DNA from: Phycisphaeraceae bacterium
GTDB taxonomy: Bacteria > Planctomycetota > Phycisphaerae > Phycisphaerales > Phycisphaeraceae
Direction: 5' to 3'
Length of the DNA stretch: 32,250 bases
Assembly: GCA_020831765.1 (NCBI GenBank)
Contig: JAFIFY010000103.1
Coordinates: forward strand, 1 to 32,250
A program made the position numbers and the translations under genes. Position 1 is the stretch's first letter. The number at the start of each line of letters is the position of its first letter. The notes under the pieces were generated by a model. The model ran no database searches, had not been told where the DNA came from, and saw only the letters and a program-made list of their open reading frames with translations. Shown piece after piece: positions 24,615-32,250 of the stretch.

Positions 24615-26123
24615 ATGCCCAGCACGAAACTACAGGTTCTGCCCACCTCTCCCGACGGATTGCGCGCTGAAATTCAGCGGTTGCCCCTCAAGCTCGAACG
24701 TGATGATTCTCGTGTCATCACACTGCCGTTCATGCTGGACCGGGGCGATCGGATCGCACTGCTCTTTCAACGGGTATCGCTGCTCAGCGATGAGGAAGTC
24801 GAGCAGGCGAGGGCGCGGATGTGCGATCTGTTCTCAAGACGTCACCGCAAGATCACCGAGCTGTTCGAAGAGCATTACCACATCGCCGCCCGCCAGATTG
24901 GTCATGAAGACGGGATGCCCGAGCCCCGGAGGCAGTTGATCGGCTCGTTGCTCACGATGGAGTATTCCATATCCTCGGCGGCGCTGTTCAATCCCTCGAT
25001 CGTCCCGCATGTGGATCAATCGGGGCTTGAAAAGGGGTCGATCCGATTTCTGATGAGCCTGCGCGCGACCGGTGAGGGGCACATCTCCTCGATCGTCTTT
25101 CGCACCGGAGTTCTGGACAGCGAAGGCCTGGTGAAGATTGATGAGGCACCGCATCATCTCAGCCAGCCCACCCGCAGCGATGACCGGCACTACCACAAAG
25201 CGCTGCTGCGCCGAAAACTCATCGATGAACTCAAGGTCCCGTCCGAGGCCGTGGACACCTTCCTCAGTCGGGTGCGCGACCGGTTCACGCGTGCCCATCT
25301 CGACCGGGCCGTGAGTGAGATTTGCGACGAAAAGGGGCTTACCGAGGTCCAGCAACGCGCTGTGGATACGCTGATCTGGCTGATCGAACAGAATTACCAG
25401 ATTCGCCTGAAGCCCGAGACCACGATCGGTGATGTGGTGCTGTTTCCGCGTTCGGCCAGCGAATCCCGCGGCATCGAAGACCTTCGCCTGGTGCGATTCG
25501 TCGATGATGATGAGTCGGTGACCTACTTCGGCACTTACACAGCTTACAACGGTTTCCAGATCATGCCGATGCTGATGGAAACGACGGATTTCCAGACCAT
25601 CGACATGCACACGCTCAATGGCGCCTGTGCGAGGAACAAGGGCATGGCGCTGTTTCCGCGGCGGATCGGCGGCCACTACGTGATGTGTTCACGCATCGAT
25701 GGCGAGAATCTATTCATCATGTACTCAGATCTGGTTCACTTCTGGGAATCAGCCAAACTGCTGACGGTACCCGTCCATCCGTGGGAGTTGATGCAGATCG
25801 GCAATTGCGGCTCGCCGATCGAAACCGAGGAGGGATGGCTTCTTCTGACGCACGGTGTCGGGCCGATGCGGCGTTACTGCATCGGGGCGATGCTTCTGGA
25901 CTTGGATGATCCGTTGCGGATCATTGGCCATCTTCCCGAACCCCTGCTCGTGCCCGCCGAGGATGAACGCGAGGGGTATGTCCCCAACGTGGTCTATTCA
26001 TGCGGTTCCATGGTCCATCGTGGCCAGCTCTTCCTTCCCTACGCCAGCAGTGATACGACCACGCGCCTGGCGACGATCTCCATGGATCAACTGCTAAATC
26101 GGCTGTTGGATTCACGGGGCTGA
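24615..26123 (+). CDS. GH130-type glycoside phosphorylase/hydrolase with N-terminal extension
   Basis: A 502-residue protein. The C-terminal ~290 residues form the five-bladed propeller of GH130 (beta-mannoside phosphorylases and hydrolases). The likely catalytic Asp289 is in IEDLRLVRF. Strongly family-like phrases include YFGTYTAYNGFQ, NKGMALFPRRIGG, GNCGSPIETEEGWLLLTHG and EGYVPNVVYSCG. Phosphorolysis would act on beta-1,4-linked mannosyl sugars, but hydrolases exist in the family too. The first ~230 residues, mostly helical, are not part of the minimal domain; I do not recognise them. No signal peptide, so cytoplasmic. AAGGGA stands about 10 nt before the ATG. Its last 37 bp overlap the convergent phosphatase gene. 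Confidence 0.85.
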   Translation: MPSTKLQVLPTSPDGLRAEIQRLPLKLERDDSRVITLPFMLDRGDRIALLFQRVSLLSDEEVEQARARMCDLFSRRHRKITELFEEHYHIAARQIGHEDGMPEPRRQLIGSLLTMEYSISSAALFNPSIVPHVDQSGLEKGSIRFLMSLRATGEGHISSIVFRTGVLDSEGLVKIDEAPHHLSQPTRSDDRHYHKALLRRKLIDELKVPSEAVDTFLSRVRDRFTRAHLDRAVSEICDEKGLTEVQQRAVDTLIWLIEQNYQIRLKPETTIGDVVLFPRSASESRGIEDLRLVRFVDDDESVTYFGTYTAYNGFQIMPMLMETTDFQTIDMHTLNGACARNKGMALFPRRIGGHYVMCSRIDGENLFIMYSDLVHFWESAKLLTVPVHPWELMQIGNCGSPIETEEGWLLLTHGVGPMRRYCIGAMLLDLDDPLRIIGHLPEPLLVPAEDEREGYVPNVVYSCGSMVHRGQLFLPYASSDTTTRLATISMDQLLNRLLDSRG

Positions 26124-26896
26124 TCGCCGTCGGTTCCATCGCCGCGGGTGCCAAGCAACAATCGTTGAGGCGCACGACTCATCAGACGTTGGACCACCTC
26201 CGGGCCATAGTCCAGCTCGACCAAACCGATTCCCGACAGCCGGTCGTCCAGTGAATCGGGACGGTGCATATCCAGCGCCAGTGCCGTAAACGCATCTTCG
26301 GCCAACATGGCCCTGAACGCCTGGCAGGCGGCAAAGCCGTTCTGTCCCATGATGGAGCCGACGTTGCCTTGCAGGAGTACGCCCTGTTGCCGCAAGCGGA
26401 CGGCCAGTTTCGCCATCGCGGCTGGATCAAGGTTCAAGCGCTCGGGATGCGCCAGGATCACGGTGTATCCCCGGTCCATGAGCCATTGAATCGTCCGATC
26501 GGCGTGGCGGGGCCATGATGGATCCCAGATGTCCGCCAGCACATGCCGGGAAGGCCCCAGGGTCGGAACGCCGTTCGCTTCCAGGAACGGCACGATGTTT
26601 GGCTCCAACCTCACCTCCCCGCCCGGCCAGAGGGCGTGGTCGATCCCCTCGCTCAAAAGTAATTTCCTGATGCGCTCGACATGGCGGGCGATCGAATCCG
26701 GCCGGTTATCGGGATACTGTGTCGGCCAGACGTGCGGTGTGCAGATCGAGCCCACGAAACCGGCGACCTGAAGTCGTCGAACGCATTCAAGCACCTCCCG
26801 GTCATCCCGGCAACCATCATCCACGCCCGGAAGCAGATGGCTGTGGATGTCGATCAGTCCGGTTGTGGATTGAATGGGGGGTGTGGGCTGGGGCAT
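26087..26896 (-). CDS. CpsB/YwqE-like PHP-domain tyrosine phosphatase
   Basis: A 269-residue metal-dependent phosphatase of the PHP fold. Likely metal ligands in order: His18 and His20 (DIHSHLLPGVDDG), His55 (CTPHVW), Glu94 (GGEVRLEP), His150 (ILAHPERLN), and Asp209/His211 (ALDMH); the set matches CpsB, which dephosphorylates tyrosine kinases that control capsule export together with Wzz-type co-polymerases. No such kinase is adjacent, but a Wzz-like protein is encoded 13 kb away. The activity is inferred from family. It overlaps the GH130 gene at its 3' end and starts 36 nt after the CinA stop, so it is the last gene in a leftward run. No strong ribosome-binding site is visible before the ATG. 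Confidence 0.88.
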   Translation of the reverse strand: MPQPTPPIQSTTGLIDIHSHLLPGVDDGCRDDREVLECVRRLQVAGFVGSICTPHVWPTQYPDNRPDSIARHVERIRKLLLSEGIDHALWPGGEVRLEPNIVPFLEANGVPTLGPSRHVLADIWDPSWPRHADRTIQWLMDRGYTVILAHPERLNLDPAAMAKLAVRLRQQGVLLQGNVGSIMGQNGFAACQAFRAMLAEDAFTALALDMHRPDSLDDRLSGIGLVELDYGPEVVQRLMSRAPQRLLLGTRGDGTDGDQPRESNSRFSS

Positions 26897-26932
26897 GATT
26901 GCGGTCAGGCGTGGGCGGGGGAAGTTGAAGAA

Positions 26933-28255
26933 TCAGGCTGGCCAGGTCACCGATCGCGATGGGCCTCCGATCCGAACCCAGGAAAGCAGCTCCAGCGGCT
27001 GACCGATCAGGGCCAGACGAGCCATCTGCATCGCGGTCTTGGCGGCACGGTCACGGTTCAGGAGGCGGTCGCCGCTGAGGTGCGATTGGGCTGTCCAGAC
27101 CGTCGGCGGCGCTTGGGCCTCGCGGATCGCCAAGGCCATCCAGATCGTGCCCACCGGCTTCTGTTCGGTGCCGCCTTCCGGTCCGGCCACCCCGGTGACG
27201 GCCAAGGCCAGGTCGGCGTGACCAAGCTCCAGGCTCCGCATCGCCATGGCCGAAGCGACCGGTTCGCTGACCGCCCCGTGCAAGAGGATGATTTCCGGAT
27301 CGATGCCAAGCTGCTGAATCTTCATCTCATTGCTATAACAGATCCATCCGCCGTTGTACGCCGCGCTGGAACCGGGGATACGGGTGATCATCTCGCCAAG
27401 TCCGCCGCCGGTGCAACTCTCAGCCGTGACCAACTTGAGGTTGCGCTCCAGCAGAATCGTGAGCAGCGCGCCTTCAAGAGTCTGGTCATCACGTCCGAAA
27501 GCCATCGGATTGAGGCATGATTCGATCTCTTCGGCCGTGGCTTCAAGATGTGCCTCGGCCACGGTACGGTCAGAGGCCTCACTGCGAATCCTCACGGCCA
27601 CGATGCCGTCGGAAATGGTCGTCCCGACCCGCGGGTTGCGCTTTCGATCCATCAAAGTCCCCAGGCGGCGGCCCACATCACTCTCACCCCATCCAAAGGT
27701 GTTGATTCGGCTGGTCAGGATGAACCCCGGCCCGTCGGGCTGATCGGCCGTGAGTCGGGGTAGCACCAGGTTGCGTAACATCGGCCGCATCTCGGCGGGG
27801 ACGCCGGGCATCGCGGCGATCCGACAGCCATTAATGGTCACCAGAAGACCCGGCGCCGTGCCGTGCGGGTTCTCCAGTGACTTGTGGCCGCGCGGGACCA
27901 TGGCCTGTTTGCGGTTGCGCTCGGGCATCGTTCGACCGCGGTCGGTGAAAAACCGCTCGAGGCGATCCAGAGCCACCGGATCGATCTCCAGAGGTCGGCC
28001 GCACGCCTCGGCCAGTGCTTCCCGCGTCAGATCATCATCGGTCGGCCCCAGGCCACCGGTCAGGATCAGCCAGTCCGCCCGCGTCACTTCTTCCTGAATC
28101 GTTCGCGTGATCGCGGCCAGATCATCACTGACCGTCACGTGCTGCGCGACGGAAATGCCCTGCTCGATGAGCGTGGCGGCGATCCAGGCGGAATTGGTAT
28201 CGACCGTCTGGCCGAGCACCAACTCATCGCCGATCGAGATAATCACCACTTGCAT
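26933..28255 (-). CDS. cinA: CinA family protein (two-domain)
   Basis: A 440-residue protein with both CinA domains. The N-terminal MoaB/MogA-like domain (about 1-170) has GDELVLGQTVDTN and GGLGPTDDD (67-75). The C-terminal nicotinamide-mononucleotide amidohydrolase-like domain (about 258-415) has AESCTGGGLG (278-287) and LALAVTGVAGPEGG. Known family activities are NMN deamidation and ADP-ribose pyrophosphatase in pyridine-nucleotide recycling; the link with competence in some Firmicutes does not transfer automatically. Length (~415-440) is normal. It starts 7 nt after the sensor-kinase stop, implying co-transcription. A macrodomain protein is also encoded in this window, a second ADP-ribose-related function, but in a separate run. 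Confidence 0.95.
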   Translation of the reverse strand: MQVVIISIGDELVLGQTVDTNSAWIAATLIEQGISVAQHVTVSDDLAAITRTIQEEVTRADWLILTGGLGPTDDDLTREALAEACGRPLEIDPVALDRLERFFTDRGRTMPERNRKQAMVPRGHKSLENPHGTAPGLLVTINGCRIAAMPGVPAEMRPMLRNLVLPRLTADQPDGPGFILTSRINTFGWGESDVGRRLGTLMDRKRNPRVGTTISDGIVAVRIRSEASDRTVAEAHLEATAEEIESCLNPMAFGRDDQTLEGALLTILLERNLKLVTAESCTGGGLGEMITRIPGSSAAYNGGWICYSNEMKIQQLGIDPEIILLHGAVSEPVASAMAMRSLELGHADLALAVTGVAGPEGGTEQKPVGTIWMALAIREAQAPPTVWTAQSHLSGDRLLNRDRAAKTAMQMARLALIGQPLELLSWVRIGGPSRSVTWPA

Positions 28256-28262
28256 GGCCGGA

Positions 28263-30272
28263 TTATAGTCCTATGGCTTGAGCCGGCGAGGCGGGATTGG
28301 GGAGGTTGATCGTAATGGTCATCCCGCCGGGGTCGAGTTTGAATGCCACTTTGCCGCCGATTTCATGTTCGACCAATCCCCGGATCAACCGAATCCCGGT
28401 ACCTTCGGCCAGGGTGGAGGTGAGCGGTCGAGCTCCTTCGGCAAGATGTTCGCGCCAGATCAACGTCAGATGTCCGTCCTTGACGGCCCATTCTAGATCG
28501 ACGGTGCCCTGGTGGTCGCGAAAAGCCCCGTGCTTGACGCCGTTGGTGAATAGTTCCTGCAAGACCAACGCGAGTGGCGATGCGATACGGGGAGCGATCG
28601 TGATCTCCGGGCCTCGGGATCGCAACTGGGGATCGAACGGCAGGGTGCGGGCCAGAGCCTCGGCGACATTGCACACGATCGACTGAAAGTCAAGATCACG
28701 CCACTGTGATCGGCTGAGCATTTCGTGAACCCTGGACAACGCAAGAATGCGATTCTCCAGGTCGGATGCGAATTGCCGGGCATCGGAAGCCTGATGCGCT
28801 GTCATCGAAACCAGCCCCAGGATGCTGGCCAGGTTGTTCTTGGTGCGGTGATTGACCTCGTTGAGCAGACGCCGGTTCGATTCGGCGACACGGCGATAGC
28901 CCGCTTCACTTTCACTCAGTCGCTGCTCGGCCACGATACGCTCCGTGAGATCCGAGACCAGAAATAGAATGTGTCGACTTCGATCATCATCGCGGTCCAA
29001 ACGAGTCGCATTGACCCGCGCCCAGATGGTTGTTCCGTCCCTGGCGACATAGCGGCGGTCTCGAATGACCACCTCTTCTCCGAGTGTGGCCAGTAGGCCG
29101 GACATCCGTCGTTCAACCGGCTCATCCTCCGACAAACCAAATTGAGCCGGGGGCTTACCCATGATCTGATCCACGGGAAGACCGAGCATCCGGGCCATTG
29201 CCGGATTGGCCTGCACGATCAGGTCTTCATCGGGCGAGTAAATGAAGATGCCCTCGCCGCTGCTCTCGAAGATCGCGCGGAACCTCGCCTCGCTTTCCCG
29301 AAGCGCTGCCTCGGCGAGTTTCCGGGCTTCGATGTTGCGCTTGCGCATCATCAGCTCGACGACCTGGCCGGTCTTCGGATCCCGGATCGGCGTGCCGGCG
29401 ATCTCCGCCCACACATGCCGGCCATCAGCACACAATCTTCGAAACTCGGCCAGCCCGGAATTGGCTCCCGCCATGGCCTCCTCCTTGAGTCGGCGGACCC
29501 GGCCCACATCCTCGGGATGAATGAATTCCCAGATATGTCGGCCGATCAGTTCATCCGGCTTCTGTCCGAAGTGGCGGCGAACCGAATCGGAGATGAACAG
29601 ATAGCGCCCCTCGGGGGTACACCGGGTGATGACATCGTTGGATTGCTCGGCCAGCCATCGATACCGCTCCTCGGCGGATCGGCGTATATCTTCCTCAAGC
29701 TGCCGGTTGATCGCTCCGGCAAAGATGTCGGCGGCGATCTTGAGGATCGTCATTTCGGATTCGGACCAGGTTCTCGGGCGGGTGCAATCATCGAATCCGA
29801 TGAAGCCCCAGCACGCTCCACGGACCATGATCGGAAAAACTGCAAGCGACTTGATGTCCTGTGGTTCGAGGACTTCGCGCTCGGCGGCGGTGAGTTGGTC
29901 GACACGGCCGGCGTAGGGTTGACCCCGGCAATGCGCGGCAAACAGAATCGCGGCCGCATCGTCGCGGATGGACAGGTTCTGCAGAACCGGATTGTTGATT
30001 TGCGGCTTGATTCCCGGTGCGGCCCATTCGTACCGCTGGCGCATGACCAGTTCCGAATCCTGAACCGAAATATACTCAAACAGATAGGCCCGGCTGACTT
30101 CCACGGCGCGGCCGAGATGACTCAGCGCCTCCTGGGCACCCGTTTCCCACGATTGCCTTTGAAGGAGGCACTCAACCGATGCCTCCAGCGCGTTGAGTAC
30201 ACGCCCTAACGAATCTCCCCAGCCGAATGTATGGGGTACCGAGACTGAGCTTGGGGGAGGTTGATCGCCCAT
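28263..30272 (-). CDS. GAF/PAS/PAS sensor histidine kinase (HisKA_2/HWE type)
   Basis: A 669-residue cytoplasmic-looking sensor kinase without transmembrane helices. A GAF domain covers about 35-190 (SLAVFPIMVRGACWGFIGFD). PAS 1 spans about 205-320 and PAS 2 about 330-445, each with its C-terminal PAC. The dimerisation/phosphotransfer domain follows with His475 in NEVNHRTKNN, the HisKA_2 hallmark. The ATPase domain begins near 565 with the N-box ELFTNGVKHG and ends with the G-box-like EGTGIRLIRGLVEHEIGG. These kinases sense ligands or redox state and signal to response regulators; none is adjacent, so the output is unknown. The ATG at 30272 is preferred; the open frame starts with a GTG at 30380 but its first 36 residues are not convincing. 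Between this gene and the FloA gene there is a tandem duplication of CATGGCCGAT (30385-30404). Confidence 0.88.
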   Translation of the reverse strand: MGDQPPPSSVSVPHTFGWGDSLGRVLNALEASVECLLQRQSWETGAQEALSHLGRAVEVSRAYLFEYISVQDSELVMRQRYEWAAPGIKPQINNPVLQNLSIRDDAAAILFAAHCRGQPYAGRVDQLTAAEREVLEPQDIKSLAVFPIMVRGACWGFIGFDDCTRPRTWSESEMTILKIAADIFAGAINRQLEEDIRRSAEERYRWLAEQSNDVITRCTPEGRYLFISDSVRRHFGQKPDELIGRHIWEFIHPEDVGRVRRLKEEAMAGANSGLAEFRRLCADGRHVWAEIAGTPIRDPKTGQVVELMMRKRNIEARKLAEAALRESEARFRAIFESSGEGIFIYSPDEDLIVQANPAMARMLGLPVDQIMGKPPAQFGLSEDEPVERRMSGLLATLGEEVVIRDRRYVARDGTTIWARVNATRLDRDDDRSRHILFLVSDLTERIVAEQRLSESEAGYRRVAESNRRLLNEVNHRTKNNLASILGLVSMTAHQASDARQFASDLENRILALSRVHEMLSRSQWRDLDFQSIVCNVAEALARTLPFDPQLRSRGPEITIAPRIASPLALVLQELFTNGVKHGAFRDHQGTVDLEWAVKDGHLTLIWREHLAEGARPLTSTLAEGTGIRLIRGLVEHEIGGKVAFKLDPGGMTITINLPNPASPAQAIGL

Positions 30273-30384
30273 CACATCGTCTTGGTTTTGCTCGGACAAA
30301 CGCCGAGCCCATGGGGCGAAGATTCCGCCGCTAATCAGCGGCCGGGGAGTTTGCCGAGGCCTGTGTCCGCCGTTCAGCACCGAC

Positions 30385-30404
30385 CATGGCCGATCATGGC
30401 CGAT
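30385..30404. repeat. 10-bp tandem duplication
   Basis: Two adjacent perfect copies of CATGGCCGAT in the ~170-bp gap between the FloA and sensor-kinase genes. Significance unknown; slippage or a regulator site are both possible. Confidence 0.6.
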
Positions 30405-30446
30405 CTAAGGAGCGTTTGCCGCCCAGCGCGCTGGGGTGGTCGATCA

Positions 30447-31457
30447 TCAGGACCCGCTCGAACCCGACGACGATTGGCCGCTGGGGCCGCTCAAGCTGGT
30501 TCGCATCGCGGTGTCCGACTGGATGTTCTGCATCCGGTAGTAGTCCATGACGCCCAGCTTGCCCGTGCGCAACGCCTCGGCCAGCGCCTTGGGCACTTCG
30601 GCCTCGGCCAGAACCACCAGGGCCCGGTTCTTCTGAACTTCGGCTTTCTGTTCCTGCTCGGCCGCGATGGCGCCGGCGCGTCGCTTTTCAGCCTCGGCCT
30701 GGAAGCGGCGCTTGTCGGCTTCGGCCTGATCGGCCTGCAACTTGGCCCCAACGTTCTCGCCCACGTCGATGTCCGCGATGTCGATCGAGAGAATCTCGAA
30801 CGCAGTGCCCGCGTCCAGGCCTTTCTCGAGCACCACCTTCGATATTCGATCCGGGTTCTCCAGCACGCTCTTGTGCGAGGTGGCCGAGCCGATGGTGGTT
30901 ACGATACCTTCACCGACTCGGGCGATGATCGTCTCTTCGGTGGCACCGCCGACCAGGCGTTCGAGGTTGGCCCGTACCGTGACGCGGGCTCGAGCCTTGA
31001 GCTGGATACCGTCCTGCGCCACGGCATCGATCGTGCTCCGACCACTGTTGCTCGAAGGCACATCGATCACCTTCGGATTCACCGAAGTCTGAACGGCTTC
31101 CAGAATGTCGCGACCGGCCAGGTCGATGGCACAAGCGTTGTCCCATGGAAGGGCGATCTTGGCGCGATTGGCCGCGATCAGCGCACGGACCACGCGTTGC
31201 ACATCGCCGCGGGCCAGGTAGTGCGTTTCCAGTTGATTGGTGGAGATGCCCAGGCCGGCCTTGACCGCCTGAATTCGAGAGAAAACGATGATCTCGGGCC
31301 GTACCTTACGGAACTGCATCATGATCAGTTGCAGAAACCCGACTTTGGCGTCGCTGAGCAGTGCCTGAAGCCACAAGCTGAAATACTTGAAGAAAAAGGC
31401 GAAGAACACCACGACGACGATGATCGCGATGATGATCGGAATCCAAATCCAGTCCAT
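30447..31457 (-). CDS. floA: Flotillin-like FloA (SPFH-type membrane scaffold)
   Basis: A 336-residue bacterial flotillin-like protein. A hydrophobic hairpin/helix at residues 3-24 ([20 protein letters not shown]) anchors it at the inner membrane. An SPFH-like domain follows (about 45-210, with [18 protein letters not shown] and [13 protein letters not shown]). Then comes a Glu/Ala-rich coiled segment (about 230-290: [17 protein letters not shown]), where flotillins oligomerise. The C-terminus is Ser/Gly-rich. FloA organises membrane microdomains in Bacillus; here it probably does likewise. Length matches the family (~330). It is preceded by a TATAAT box 60 nt upstream. The 174 bp after it leads to the histidine kinase, so the two may share a transcript. 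Confidence 0.95.
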   Translation of the reverse strand: MDWIWIPIIIAIIVVVVFFAFFFKYFSLWLQALLSDAKVGFLQLIMMQFRKVRPEIIVFSRIQAVKAGLGISTNQLETHYLARGDVQRVVRALIAANRAKIALPWDNACAIDLAGRDILEAVQTSVNPKVIDVPSSNSGRSTIDAVAQDGIQLKARARVTVRANLERLVGGATEETIIARVGEGIVTTIGSATSHKSVLENPDRISKVVLEKGLDAGTAFEILSIDIADIDVGENVGAKLQADQAEADKRRFQAEAEKRRAGAIAAEQEQKAEVQKNRALVVLAEAEVPKALAEALRTGKLGVMDYYRMQNIQSDTAMRTSLSGPSGQSSSGSSGS

Positions 31458-31517
31458 GATGCTGTTCCTTGAGCAAAGCGTTCGGAAACGCGGCCCGAAA
31501 TGGACCGACTTGCCGCG

Positions 31518-31523
31518 ATTATA
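31518..31523 (-). promoter_or_regulatory. Putative -10 box of floA
   Basis: Minus-strand TATAAT within TATAATCG, 60 nt before the floA ATG, the same distance as the box before the serine acetyltransferase gene. No good -35 is visible. Confidence 0.5.
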
Positions 31524-31620
31524 AGCGGAAGCGTCAGGGCATGCACGATTTAGGCTGGATTGAGGCCGCTTCCATGCGGTCCCAGAGGACCGGTGAACAC
31601 GGAAACCGCCCCTATGGAGC

Positions 31621-31636
31621 GTTCGGCCGGCCGAAC
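31621..31636. repeat. Perfect 16-bp palindrome upstream of floA
   Basis: GTTCGGCCGGCCGAAC is perfectly self-complementary. It is followed by a second small inverted repeat (CACCT/AGGTG, 31635-31649). It lies in the 346-bp gap between floA and the transposase gene; the rest of the gap (31650-31730) holds only short imperfect hairpins. Function unknown; operator or insertion-site feature are possible. Confidence 0.5.
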
Positions 31637-31734
31637 ACCTCAGGCAGGTGGCTGAATTCTTACGTGCGAGTAATCACCGCGCCGTCTGAAGGCGGCACCC
31701 AATCGGCCTCCACACTTCAGGCACGGTAGTATAG

Positions 31735-32250
31735 TGAGGCATATTTCCTGCAATGAATAGGTCGTCTTTGGCGTTGTTCTCTGTACCGACGGAGAATAAG
31801 GCCATGCGCATCGCACCATCGATTACACTCACGGACGAACAACGCAAGACATTGGAAGCTTGGTCGCGCGGCCGACGCATCTCGGTACGCCTGCAACAGC
31901 GATCCAGGATCGTCCTTCTGGCGGCGCAGGGTAAGCAGAATACACAGATCGCTGAGCAGGTCGGTGTCGATGTGACCACTGCGGGCCGATGGCGAAGCCG
32001 ATTCGCCCAGCATGGACTGGCGGGCATCCAGAAGGACCGGCCCCGTGGTGGTCGCAAGCCGACCAAACAAATGGCGATCACGGCAAAGATCATCGAACTG
32101 ACTACGCAGCAGACTCCGACGAACGCCACGCACTGGAGCACCAGGACGATGGCCGAGGCGACGGGCGCATCGCAGTCGATGGTCAGCCGGGTATGGCGGG
32201 CTCATAACCTCAAGCCGCATCTGATCCGGACGTTCAAGCTGAGCAACGAT
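31735..32250 (+). mobile_element. Left part of an IS630-family insertion sequence (boundary uncertain)
   Basis: The element contains the transposase start at 31804. Its left end must lie before that, most likely between about 31640 and 31790, where base composition becomes less GC-rich than the host genes. The terminal inverted repeat cannot be identified because the right end is beyond the window. A TA dinucleotide target duplication would be expected for this family. Confidence 0.4.
31804..32250 (+). CDS. IS630-family transposase, N-terminal part (3' cut by window)
   Basis: The frame is open from the ATG to the last base without a stop: 149 residues. It has the N-terminal winged-helix/helix-turn-helix region of IS630/Tc1-type transposases (VRLQQRSRIVLLAAQGKQNTQ-like region, then IAEQVGVDVTTAGRWRSRF, then GLAGIQKDRPRGGRK). 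It ends with the second DNA-binding domain phrase SMVSRVWRAHNLKPH and LIRTFKLSND, right where the DDE catalytic domain begins. GGAG lies 9 nt upstream of the ATG. It moves the IS by cut-and-paste. It is transcribed away from floA. Whether the gene is intact cannot be told here. Confidence 0.9.
   Translation, partial: MRIAPSITLTDEQRKTLEAWSRGRRISVRLQQRSRIVLLAAQGKQNTQIAEQVGVDVTTAGRWRSRFAQHGLAGIQKDRPRGGRKPTKQMAITAKIIELTTQQTPTNATHWSTRTMAEATGASQSMVSRVWRAHNLKPHLIRTFKLSND

Noticed and set aside
29142-31472. Two long plus-strand frames opposite the histidine kinase and FloA
   Set aside because: Both real genes on the minus strand carry complete family motifs; the plus frames do not.

Overview
The window is GC-rich, gene-dense bacterial chromosome (about 60% G+C by eye). 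It most likely comes from a Planctomycetota member, possibly a Phycisphaerae-type lineage. Grounds for this are the gene mix (FloA flotillin-like protein, a type III PKS cassette led by fumC, an uncharacterised sugar-active operon, a giant coiled-coil membrane protein next to a CapD-like enzyme) and a C-terminal motif in one small membrane protein that I associate with planctomycetes. There is no rRNA or 16S to confirm this, so the assignment is inference. I see no tRNA, rRNA or CRISPR.

Layout. (1) 1-3657 (+): the 3' part of a very large AsmA-like protein. (2) 3750-9852 (-): a compact run of six genes, read from high to low coordinates: ABC ATPase, proline-rich membrane protein, macrodomain hydrolase, small membrane protein, aldo/keto reductase, large glycosidase-like protein. 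(3) 10084-14997 (+): a 1041-residue coiled-coil protein ending in a Wzz-like two-helix membrane module, followed by a soluble CapD/WbpM-like nucleotide-sugar dehydratase. (4) 15011-18529 (-): LON-domain protein, alginate-export-type outer-membrane porin and serine O-acetyltransferase. (5) 19127-26123 (+): fumarase, methyltransferase, FAD oxidoreductase, type III polyketide synthase, HpnG/MTAN-like phosphorylase, GH130-type glycoside phosphorylase. (6) 26087-31457 (-): CpsB-like PHP phosphatase, CinA, a GAF/PAS sensor histidine kinase and FloA. (7) 31804-end (+): the N-terminal part of an IS630-family transposase, cut by the window edge.

Two functional themes stand out. One is envelope and exopolysaccharide biology: AsmA-like protein, Wzz-like coiled-coil protein plus CapD-like enzyme, alginate-export-type porin, CpsB-like phosphatase, GH130 and FloA. 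The other is a small secondary-metabolite operon in which the methyltransferase, oxidoreductase and type III PKS are tied together by 4-nt start/stop overlaps directly behind fumC. The most unusual single object is the coiled-coil/Wzz-like protein, whose N-terminal half carries a nearly unbroken run of heptads with one hydrophobic residue each. Recurrent TATAATC boxes and two perfect 16-bp palindromes in intergenic DNA are the main non-coding signals.
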